The notes beneath the pieces are model-generated. The model had not been told where the DNA came from, searched no databases, and saw only the letters and a program-made list of their open reading frames with translations. A DNA stretch of 24,463 nt. It comes from JACJYE01 sp964432875. Lineage in GTDB: Bacteria; Bacteroidota; Bacteroidia; Chitinophagales; Saprospiraceae. The translations under genes were made by a program, and so were the position numbers. The DNA lies in assembly GCA_964432875.1 (NCBI GenBank), contig CAYSPJ010000080.1, forward strand, positions 1-24,463, read 5' to 3'. Each line of letters opens with the position of its first letter. Position 1 is the first letter of the stretch. Shown here one piece after another: positions 14,522 through 20,888 of the stretch.

Positions 14522-14932
14522 ATGAAAAAAATCCTGATGTTAGGCCTGCTGCTGGCGTTGATTGCCGGGGCCTTTGTTTACTACCAGTACCAGCGTGCCC
14601 CCCAGGGTATGGATGGTGCCCGCACCGACTTCTCGATAGAGGCCACGGAGCTGTTTGCGGCTTTTGAAAGCGACGAGGAAGCTGCCAATCAACAGTACCT
14701 GGATAAAGTGATTGAGCTAAAAGGCACGATCAAAGAGGTGAATACCGATGATAGCGGGCGTTTGAGCCTCACCCTTGAAGGAGGCGATGAGCTATTCGGG
14801 GTCATTTGCCAGTTTGACCCGCGCTCGCCGCAGGGCCCCGATGATTTCCAGGCGGGCCAAGCGGTTACCATCAAGGGCGTCTGCACGGGTATGCTGATGG
14901 ATGTGGTGCTCGTGCGCTGTATCGCCCTGTGA
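14522..14932 (+). CDS. Membrane-anchored OB-fold protein (tRNA_anti-like family)
   Basis: A 136-residue protein with one N-terminal hydrophobic segment (about 4-23) that probably anchors it. The remainder is a small OB-fold-like domain (YLDKVIELKGTIKEV, LSLTLEGGDELFGVICQF, AVTIKGVCTGMLMDVVLVRC) matching the family called tRNA_anti-like. That name reflects fold similarity only and does not mean it binds tRNA; in an exported context the OB fold may bind a ligand or protein. There are three cysteines (GVICQF, GVCTGM, VRCIAL), none in a CXXCH motif. It sits between the heme lipoproteins and the second YceI with 41- and 38-base gaps, so it belongs to the same operon. Confidence 0.72.
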   Translation: MKKILMLGLLLALIAGAFVYYQYQRAPQGMDGARTDFSIEATELFAAFESDEEAANQQYLDKVIELKGTIKEVNTDDSGRLSLTLEGGDELFGVICQFDPRSPQGPDDFQAGQAVTIKGVCTGMLMDVVLVRCIAL

Positions 14933-14970
14933 AACAAAACCATTTCAATTACACAAAAAACTGAATAAAC

Positions 14971-15522
14971 ATGAAAAATGCCATTGTTTTATTATTTGCC
15001 ATCAGCTTGGCCTCTACTTTGAGCGCACAAAAATATTTCACCCGTACTGGCCAGGTCGATTTCCTTTCGGAGGCGCCTATGGAAAAAATAGAAGCTAAAA
15101 ATAGCAAAGCTACCAGCGTGCTGGATATCGAAACCGGCCGGCTTGAGTTTGCGGTCCTGGTCAAAGCCTTCCAGTTTGAGAAGGCGCTGATGCAGGAGCA
15201 CTTCAACGAAAATTATATGGAGAGCAGCAAATTCCCCAAGGCCACCTTCAAGGGAGAAATTGCCGATAACGCGGCTGTGAAATACAATCAGGACGGGAGC
15301 TATCCGGTTAAGGTGAAAGGGGAGATGACCATTCATGGCGTCACCCAGGCCATCACGACCCCAGGGGTCATCAAGGTAAAAGGAGGCCAGATTTCTGCCG
15401 AGGCGGACTTCACGGTGCTGGTGGCGGATTACAAGATCGAAATCCCTGCCTTGGTGCGCGACAATATCGCCAAGGAAGTGAAGATTGCGGTGCGCACCGT
15501 TTACGAACCGCTCAAAGGCTAA
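14971..15522 (+). CDS. YceI family periplasmic protein (second copy)
   Basis: A 183-residue protein with signal peptide (cleavage about LSAQ, residue 19-20) and one YceI lipocalin-like domain: opening strand YFTRTGQVDFLSEAP, central HFNENYMESSKFPKATFKGEI, MTIHGVTQ, and TVLVADYKIEIPALV. Family members bind hydrophobic, often isoprenoid, ligands in the periplasm. It shares landmark segments with the first copy (for example HFNENY and IHGV), so it is a paralog lying on the other side of the kinase and regulator genes. It closes the run of heme lipoproteins and OB-fold protein and is followed at once by a strong terminator. Confidence 0.88.
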   Translation: MKNAIVLLFAISLASTLSAQKYFTRTGQVDFLSEAPMEKIEAKNSKATSVLDIETGRLEFAVLVKAFQFEKALMQEHFNENYMESSKFPKATFKGEIADNAAVKYNQDGSYPVKVKGEMTIHGVTQAITTPGVIKVKGGQISAEADFTVLVADYKIEIPALVRDNIAKEVKIAVRTVYEPLKG

Positions 15523-15539
15523 GTTTCTAAATTGGATTG

Positions 15540-15581
15540 AAATGCGTAGATTTTGCCCCGGGCAAGCTTTACGCATTTTTT
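15540..15581 (+). terminator. Rho-independent terminator after the heme/YceI operon
   Basis: AAATGCGTA (15540-15548) pairs with TACGCATTT (15570-15578), with an inner stem TTGCCC/GGGCAA, and the hairpin runs into six T residues (15576-15581). It lies 18 bases after the YceI stop and ends the operon. Confidence 0.85.
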
Positions 15582-15630
15582 AGTGCTTGCTCAGGTTTTG
15601 TCACGAAGGGGTGAAACCTGAGCAAGCGCT
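15582..15630 (+). promoter_or_regulatory. Long stem-loop directly upstream of the DUF5777 gene
   Basis: GCTTGCTCAGGTTT (15585-15598) pairs perfectly with AAACCTGAGCAAGC (15614-15627). The stem can extend outwards with AGT/GCT (one wobble) and inwards with TCAC (15601-15604) / GTGA (15611-15614). No T tract follows, so this is not a plain terminator; it abuts the preceding terminator and ends 23 bases before the ATG at 15654. Confidence 0.55.
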
Positions 15631-15653
15631 CATACCTGGCTAAATATTTCGAT

Positions 15654-16535
15654 ATGCATTCGGTAAAATTCCTTCTATTCTTGCTGCCTCTTTTTTTCTC
15701 TGGGCAAGCCCTGGCGCAGGAAGACGATCTGCTAGCCCTGTTGGGAGAAGACGAAGAGGCGACCGAGTACGCTACGGCCAGCTTCAAGGCCAACCGCGTA
15801 ATCAATTTGCATTCCCTGGAGAATACCGCTGCAGGAGTGTTGGATATTAAAATCTCACACCGCTTCGGGATGCTCAACCGGGGCGTTTATGAGCTGTTCG
15901 GATTGGACCAGGCGACCATCCGCATTGGTGCCGACTATGGCCTGAGCGATCGGCTCATGCTTGGTATGGGGCGCAGCAGTTATGAAAAAACCTATGACGG
16001 GTTTGTCAAATACAAATTCTTGCGGCAATCCTCCGGCAAGCGCGAGATGCCCATAACGGCTGCCGCAATGGCCAGCACAGCGGTGCAGACCCTGAAATGG
16101 CAAAACCCCGACCGGGAGAATTACTTCAGCTCCCGGCTGTACTACACCTTCCAGTTGATACTGGGCCGGAAATTCAGCGATGGCTTTAGTTTACAGGTAT
16201 CTCCCACCGTAGTACACCGCAACCTGGTGAAGTTCAAAATCGAAAAGAACGACGTTTACGCCCTGGCAGTGGCTGGGCGGGTCAAGCTCAGCCGCCGGGT
16301 GGCGCTCAATACCGAATATGTATATCTGTTGCCCGATCAATTGCTGCCGGGCTACCGCAGCGCGCTCTCCATCGGGTTTGATATTGAAACGGGCGGGCAC
16401 GTTTTCCAACTGCACTTTACCAATGCCACCTCGATGATCGAGAAAGGCTTCATTGCCGAAACGACCGGCAATTGGGCCGATGGCGGCATTCACTTTGGTT
16501 TCAACGTGTCGCGGGTGTTTACGGTAGCAAAATAA
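15654..16535 (+). CDS. DUF5777-family outer-membrane beta-barrel protein
   Basis: The 293-residue product has a signal peptide (cleavage near QALAQ, residue 22) and an acidic mature start (EDDLLALLGEDEE). The conserved segment INLHSLENTAAGVLDIKISHRFG, followed by ELFGLDQATIRIGADYGLSD and MLGMGRSSYEKTYDGFVKYKFLRQ, is what I associate with the DUF5777 beta-barrel family of Bacteroidota. Amphipathic strands continue to the end. Function is not established; its position after YceI, heme and OB-fold genes fits a channel or scaffold at the outer membrane for the same module. A terminator and a second hairpin separate it from the operon, so it may have its own control. Confidence 0.8.
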   Translation: MHSVKFLLFLLPLFFSGQALAQEDDLLALLGEDEEATEYATASFKANRVINLHSLENTAAGVLDIKISHRFGMLNRGVYELFGLDQATIRIGADYGLSDRLMLGMGRSSYEKTYDGFVKYKFLRQSSGKREMPITAAAMASTAVQTLKWQNPDRENYFSSRLYYTFQLILGRKFSDGFSLQVSPTVVHRNLVKFKIEKNDVYALAVAGRVKLSRRVALNTEYVYLLPDQLLPGYRSALSIGFDIETGGHVFQLHFTNATSMIEKGFIAETTGNWADGGIHFGFNVSRVFTVAK

Positions 16536-16566
16536 CGGATAGGGGAGGGGCCTTGCCTTCAGCTGG

Positions 16567-16600
16567 TTTGCAGCTTTTGACATTGACAATTGTATCTCTG
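16567..16600 (+). promoter_or_regulatory. Candidate promoter for pckG
   Basis: TTTG (16567-16570) and TATCTCTG (16593-16600; one mismatch to TAnnTTTG) are 22 bases apart. The resulting leader of roughly 65-70 bases precedes the ATG at 16675. Alternative TATCTTTT at 16630 lacks an upstream TTTG at the right distance. Confidence 0.35.
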
Positions 16601-16674
16601 AGTTATGACAATTATCAATCCTGCCTAACTATCTTTTTCCCTATCTTGCAGCCGTAAACCAACCACTCCAACCA

Positions 16675-18537
16675 ATGTTTGAACAAAAGCAGATTTTCCA
16701 ACAAAACAACCCTGTAGACACGCAAGCTGAAATCCATGAATGGGTGGACAAGATGGCTTCTTTCTTCAAACCGGACCAAGTACACTGGTGCAGCGGCTCG
16801 GAAGAGGAAAACCGGCACTTGCTCGACTTGCTGGTCAAGAAAGGCACCTTCATTCGCCTGGATCCCGAGAAAAGGCCTAACAGCTATGCTTGCTTTAGCG
16901 ACCCTAGTGATGTAGCGCGGGTAGAAGACCGCACCTATATCAACAGCCGCCTACGTGAAGATGCCGGGCCTACCAACAATTGGATGGACCCCCGGGAGAT
17001 GAAGGCTAAACTGGAAGGGCTGATGGGGGGCTGTATGAAAGGCCGCACTATGTATGTTATCCCTTTCTGCATGGGCCCGCTCGGCTCTCCGCTTTCCCGC
17101 TATGGCATTCAATTGACTGATTCGGAGTACGTAGTCGTGAATATGCGCATCATGACCCGTATGGGGCAGGAGGCGCTTGAGGCTATTGACAACGGCGAGT
17201 ACGTCAAGTGCGTCCATTCAGTGGGTGCGCCTTTGGGACCAGGGCAGGAAGACGTGAAGTGGCCCTGCAACCCGACCGTCAAATACATCACGCATTTCCC
17301 TGAAGACCGGCTCATCATTTCTTATGGTAGCGGTTATGGCGGCAATGCTTTGTTGGGGAAAAAGTGCCTGGCATTGCGCATCGCTTCGGCCATGGCGCGC
17401 GAAGAGGGCTGGCTGGCAGAGCACATGCTCATCTTAGGCGTCGAAACGCCAGAGGGTGAGAAATCTTATGTGGCGGCAGCTTTCCCTAGCGCTTGCGGGA
17501 AGACCAACTTCGCTATGCTCGTGCCGCCGGAAGGCATGGATGGCTGGAAAGTGACTACGGTTGGTGATGATATCGCCTGGATACATAAAGGCGAAGACGG
17601 CAAGCTGTACGCGATCAACCCCGAAGCGGGGTACTTCGGCGTAGCGCCTGGCACCAATGACAAAACGAATTCCAGCGCGATAGAGAGCATCAGAGCCAAT
17701 ACCATTTTTACGAATGTAGCCATCACGCCCGACGGCGATGTCTGGTGGGAAGGGCTGACCAAGGAGCCACCATCCGGTTTGACTGACTGGCAAGGCAAGC
17801 CCTGGGATCCGGCCAGCGGCAAACCCGCTGCTCACCCCAACGCCCGCTTTACTGCGCCTGCCGGCCAAAACCCAGTCATTGACTCAGAGTGGGAAAACCC
17901 CCAAGGGGTGCCTATCGCTGCCTTTATCTTTGGCGGCCGCCGCAGCACCACGGTACCCCTGGTTTACCAGGCATTCAACTGGAACTTCGGCGTTTACATC
18001 GCTGCCACAATGGGTTCGGAGATGACCGCTGCTGCCTTTGGCAATATCGGCCAAGTGCGCCGCGACCCCTTTGCTATGTTGCCTTTTATGGGCTACCACA
18101 TGAGCGATTATTTCAACCACTGGCTACAGTTTGGCCGCGATTTGCCCAACCCGCCCCGCGTCTTCGGCGTCAACTGGTTCCGCAAAGATGAAAATGGCAA
18201 TTTCCTCTGGCCGGGCTTCGGCGATAATATGCGCGTCTTGAAATGGATCATCAATCGCTCCAAAGGCCGCAATTCGGCCGTGGAAAGCCCTATCGGCTGG
18301 ATGCCCCGCTATAAGGATATGGATTGGAAGGGCATGGAGGGATTTTCCATCGAAGATTTTGAAAAAATCATGATCGTTGACCGCGAAGATTGGAAACAAG
18401 AGATCATCGCCCACGAAGAGCTCTTTGCTCGAGGTTACGACAAGCTGCCTAAGGAATTCCTCTTTATGCGGGAATTGCTCCTGTCATCGCTTTGGCGCTC
18501 CCCTGAAAAATGGGGGCTGGAGCCGGAAAGGGTATAA
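16675..18537 (+). CDS. pckG: Phosphoenolpyruvate carboxykinase (GTP)
   Basis: The 620-residue cytosolic enzyme interconverts oxaloacetate + GTP and PEP + GDP + CO2, for gluconeogenesis or anaplerosis. It is the GTP type: the kinase-1a (P-loop) motif FPSACGKTN at 270-278 carries the hyper-reactive Cys274 typical of GTP-PEPCK, with Lys276 and Thr277. The metal/substrate segment WIHKGEDGKLYAINPEAGYFGVAPG and the later FGGRRSTTVPL (Arg422-Arg423) are also present. Length is normal (about 600-620). It is preceded by a promoter-like element and followed by a perfect palindromic terminator, so it is monocistronic. An atypical pyruvate kinase lies 2.3 kb downstream, so two enzymes acting on PEP are close together. 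Confidence 0.97.
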   Translation: MFEQKQIFQQNNPVDTQAEIHEWVDKMASFFKPDQVHWCSGSEEENRHLLDLLVKKGTFIRLDPEKRPNSYACFSDPSDVARVEDRTYINSRLREDAGPTNNWMDPREMKAKLEGLMGGCMKGRTMYVIPFCMGPLGSPLSRYGIQLTDSEYVVVNMRIMTRMGQEALEAIDNGEYVKCVHSVGAPLGPGQEDVKWPCNPTVKYITHFPEDRLIISYGSGYGGNALLGKKCLALRIASAMAREEGWLAEHMLILGVETPEGEKSYVAAAFPSACGKTNFAMLVPPEGMDGWKVTTVGDDIAWIHKGEDGKLYAINPEAGYFGVAPGTNDKTNSSAIESIRANTIFTNVAITPDGDVWWEGLTKEPPSGLTDWQGKPWDPASGKPAAHPNARFTAPAGQNPVIDSEWENPQGVPIAAFIFGGRRSTTVPLVYQAFNWNFGVYIAATMGSEMTAAAFGNIGQVRRDPFAMLPFMGYHMSDYFNHWLQFGRDLPNPPRVFGVNWFRKDENGNFLWPGFGDNMRVLKWIINRSKGRNSAVESPIGWMPRYKDMDWKGMEGFSIEDFEKIMIVDREDWKQEIIAHEELFARGYDKLPKEFLFMRELLLSSLWRSPEKWGLEPERV

Positions 18538-18577
18538 CGATTTATGTTTGTGAGGATCCCGCTTGGCGGGAATAAGG

Positions 18578-18612
18578 AAGGCACGGCTTGAGCTCAAGCC
18601 GTGCCTTTATAT
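18578..18612 (+). terminator. Palindromic terminator between pckG and nfu
   Basis: A perfect 30-base palindrome spans 18578-18607 (centre GAGCTC), followed by TTTATATTT. A smaller hairpin TCCCGC/GCGGGA (18557-18571) sits just before it. It terminates pckG, and being palindromic may also stop minus-strand reading from nfu, although no T tract lies on that side. Confidence 0.8.
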
Positions 18613-18687
18613 TTGTGTTTTGATGGCTTTGTGTAGTCAAAAAAACTTCTTGCTGCGCCTAGGCAGCTCCGAAAGCCTTGCTGCCTA

Positions 18688-19302
18688 CTATCCCATCTCC
18701 GCTACGACTTCCCGCACTTCCGGGATCATGCGCTTCAACATCCCTTCAATGCCGGCTTTGAGCGTTACGCTGGACGAGGGGCAGCCGCTACAGGCACCCT
18801 GCATGATCAGGGTTACCGTGCCGGCGTCCCAGCCTTTGAACTCAATATTGCCGCCATCCATTTCCACGGCTGGCTTGACGTAAGTATCGATCATTTCTTT
18901 GATCTTTTTTACGATCTCGACATCATCACCGCTATACTCATAGCTGGCTCCGCGTTCTGCCTCGATTTCTGCCATGGCCTCATCAAAGCCTGGGGCGATG
19001 ATTTCGCCCCCTTCTTCGATGTACTTTTTGATGAAATCCTTCAGGTTGAGCATGAGGCTAGACCAATCGTAGTTCAACTCTTTGGTGACAGTGACGAAGT
19101 TGTTGCAGATATAAACCCCTTTGACGTAGGGTAGCCCAAACAGCGCAGTTGCTAATGGCGACCACTCCTGTGCCAACTCCTGTTCGCGGAAGTCTGCAGT
19201 GCCTTTGTACAACATGCGGTTGGTGACAAATTTGAGCGACTCCGGGTTGGGCGTCTGCTCTGTGTACAACATCACCGGGCTTTTGGTTACGGTATTGCTC
19301 AT
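18688..19302 (-). CDS. nfuA: NifU/Nfu-type iron-sulfur cluster scaffold
   Basis: A 204-residue cytosolic Fe-S carrier. Residues about 10-95 match the Nfu N-terminal domain (LYTEQTPNPESLKFVTNRML, LPYVKGVYICNNFVTVTK), as in mitochondrial NFU1. Residues about 128-200 are the NifU C-terminal domain with the cluster-binding CXXC (Cys171, Cys174 in GACSGCPSSSVTLK), preceded by VEMDGGNIEF. Thus it has the NFU1 arrangement, not the E. coli NfuA arrangement, so the symbol is approximate. Its role is to pass 4Fe-4S clusters to apo-enzymes. The start at 19302 gives MSNTVTKSPVMLYTEQTPNP; no isc/suf genes are adjacent. Confidence 0.9.
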   Translation of the reverse strand: MSNTVTKSPVMLYTEQTPNPESLKFVTNRMLYKGTADFREQELAQEWSPLATALFGLPYVKGVYICNNFVTVTKELNYDWSSLMLNLKDFIKKYIEEGGEIIAPGFDEAMAEIEAERGASYEYSGDDVEIVKKIKEMIDTYVKPAVEMDGGNIEFKGWDAGTVTLIMQGACSGCPSSSVTLKAGIEGMLKRMIPEVREVVAEMG

Positions 19303-19442
19303 TATCCTTGGCGTTTTTTTTGTTGTGATTATTTTTCTGGCGGCTAATTTAGACCAATTCTACCAAAGTAACAGCTGAAAGCAAAGCTGGTTTTATTTTT
19401 TTTGCGCTTTGATTTTTTTTTAGCTTCTGGCAGAAACGGCGG

Positions 19443-20084
19443 CTACTCTCTGGCCCAGGTTTTCCCCGCTGCGCGCAGGCCTACCGGCCCCAGGCCTGCT
19501 TGGAAGTAAACTGCCAGCTCGCCCTCCTCCCAGGCCAGGATATTGGTGAATAACCGGCCGTTGAGCAAAATCGTATCGCGGGGGGTAAAAAAGTTGGCAA
19601 TGCCCGTATTGCCCGGATCGAGTTCGCCGGGGAAGCGTTTTTCGATTACCCAGCCAGCCAGGGTACTCCCGGCGCCAGCCGACCAGCCGATATTCAGGGC
19701 GTCGAAGAAATCTTCGGTATTGCGTTTGTGCAGGGCGGAATAGAGTAGTATATCCAATACCGCCTGCCCGTCGTTGGAGCGGTAGGTGTAGCGGCGGCTC
19801 TCGGCGCTGAAATAGGCGCAACTAGAGGGGCTGCCAAAGCGTGCTTCCGTGCAGATTGTGCGCACGCAGATCTGGTCGGTGGCGCTGACTTCGCCATCAG
19901 GCAGCGTCAGGGCATAGCGCTCGCCATTTTCACCAATAAAGGTAAGCGTGTCACGGCCGTCGTAAGGCGCGAAGGTTTTGGCGGCAGCGCTGAGTTCCAG
20001 CACTCCTGTTTCTTCATCGGGGGGGCAATTGCAGGCGCTGTAAAGGGTCAGCGCGGTCAGGGCAAAGAGGAGTTTGAGGCGCAT
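19443..20084 (-). CDS. Putative lipoprotein of unknown function
   Basis: The 213-residue product starts with a lipoprotein signal (MRLKLLFALT...) with a lipobox ending LYSAC, lipid Cys18, followed by CNCPPDEETG. Family membership is not recognised. The mature part has beta-rich hydrophobic/turn alternation (DTLTFIGENGERYALTL), five further cysteines (CNC, QICVRTIC, SSCAYF) that could form disulfides, and a C-terminal segment IANFFTPRDTILLNGRLF. Nothing catalytic is evident. It is separated by 140 bases from nfu on the same strand and diverges from the HD hydrolase gene with only 97 bases between starts, so a shared divergent promoter region is likely. Confidence 0.65.
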   Translation of the reverse strand: MRLKLLFALTALTLYSACNCPPDEETGVLELSAAAKTFAPYDGRDTLTFIGENGERYALTLPDGEVSATDQICVRTICTEARFGSPSSCAYFSAESRRYTYRSNDGQAVLDILLYSALHKRNTEDFFDALNIGWSAGAGSTLAGWVIEKRFPGELDPGNTGIANFFTPRDTILLNGRLFTNILAWEEGELAVYFQAGLGPVGLRAAGKTWARE

Positions 20085-20181
20085 AGTAGTTTTTGGAGGT
20101 AATGTTAATCATTTTTGGGCAAACTGTCGTTTTTCCCAGCTTTCCTTTATCTTTGTCGACCCACAAAAGCAGCGATGAATT

Positions 20182-20748
20182 ATGCCTGGAGACCTCCTGG
20201 AGCGCATCATGGAAGCAGCGGTTTTTGCCGCTTTGAAACATCAGTACCAGCGGCGCTCTGGCTATGACAAATTGCCCTATATTAATCACTTGCTCAAAGT
20301 GGCTGATGCGCTCATCCGCATCGGTGGTGAACGCGATGAAGCCCTCCTGCTGGCCGGCGTATTGCACGATGTGTTGGAAGATACAGAGGTCACTACCGCA
20401 GAGCTGGCCCAGCTTTTCGGCAATGAAGCAGCGGCCATCGTATTGGAGCTTACGGATGATATGAGCTTGCCCTATATGGAGCGCAAGTGGCTTCAAGTAG
20501 AAAAAGCGCACTTGCTCAGCGAGAAAGCACGCAAAATACGCTTGGCAGACAAGGCGACCAATATCCGCGATATTTTTTCTTATCCCCTCGACTGGACATT
20601 GGAAAAGAAAATGGATTACCTGGCCAATGCTCAGCAGGTAGCCGCCCGCATACGCGGTGCCAACCCCAGGATTGATGCCTGGTTTGACGAAACGATAGAA
20701 TGGGCGCAAGGGCTTTTGCCTGAAATGAAAAAATCACGGGAAATTTAA
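20182..20748 (+). CDS. HD-domain phosphohydrolase, MESH1-like small alarmone hydrolase candidate
   Basis: A 188-residue single HD domain with metal ligands in the order expected for SpoT/MESH1: His36 (PYINHLLKV), His62-Asp63 (LLAGVLHDV), Glu66-Asp67 (LEDTE), and Asp123 (LADKATNI; also Asn127). The segment TDDMSLPYMERKWLQVEKAHLLS resembles the DDKSLPKAERKRLQ motif in MESH1-type (p)ppGpp 3'-pyrophosphohydrolases, as does the closing helix region (DWTLEKKMDYLANAQQVAARIRGANP). Length matches MESH1 (about 180), and no synthetase domain is attached. Hydrolysis of (p)ppGpp or NADPH-type metabolites is therefore the leading hypothesis, inferred by family resemblance. The start is ATG 20182; ATG 20209 is a shorter option. 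Confidence 0.78.
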   Translation: MPGDLLERIMEAAVFAALKHQYQRRSGYDKLPYINHLLKVADALIRIGGERDEALLLAGVLHDVLEDTEVTTAELAQLFGNEAAAIVLELTDDMSLPYMERKWLQVEKAHLLSEKARKIRLADKATNIRDIFSYPLDWTLEKKMDYLANAQQVAARIRGANPRIDAWFDETIEWAQGLLPEMKKSREI

Positions 20749-20888
20749 GGGAAGTGATTTTTCTCAGTCTTTCTATCGGCTAAGAGGCGTATCATTACAC
20801 TGAAATATTAAGTAGGAGTTCGTGACTGCGGTTGCCTGGCCTGCTTTCATTTCGTTATATTATTTACGTCACCTGATTACTAGACGAG

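Noticed and set aside
19382..19411. Weak plus-strand stem CAAAGC/GCTTTG followed by a T tract
   Set aside because: The stem is only 6 bp and no plus-strand gene is close enough upstream to need it; nfu and the lipoprotein are on the minus strand.
19420..19821. Minus-strand overlapping frame near 19.4-19.8 kb
   Set aside because: It overlaps the lipoprotein gene in another frame and has arginine-rich low-complexity sequence with no signal peptide.
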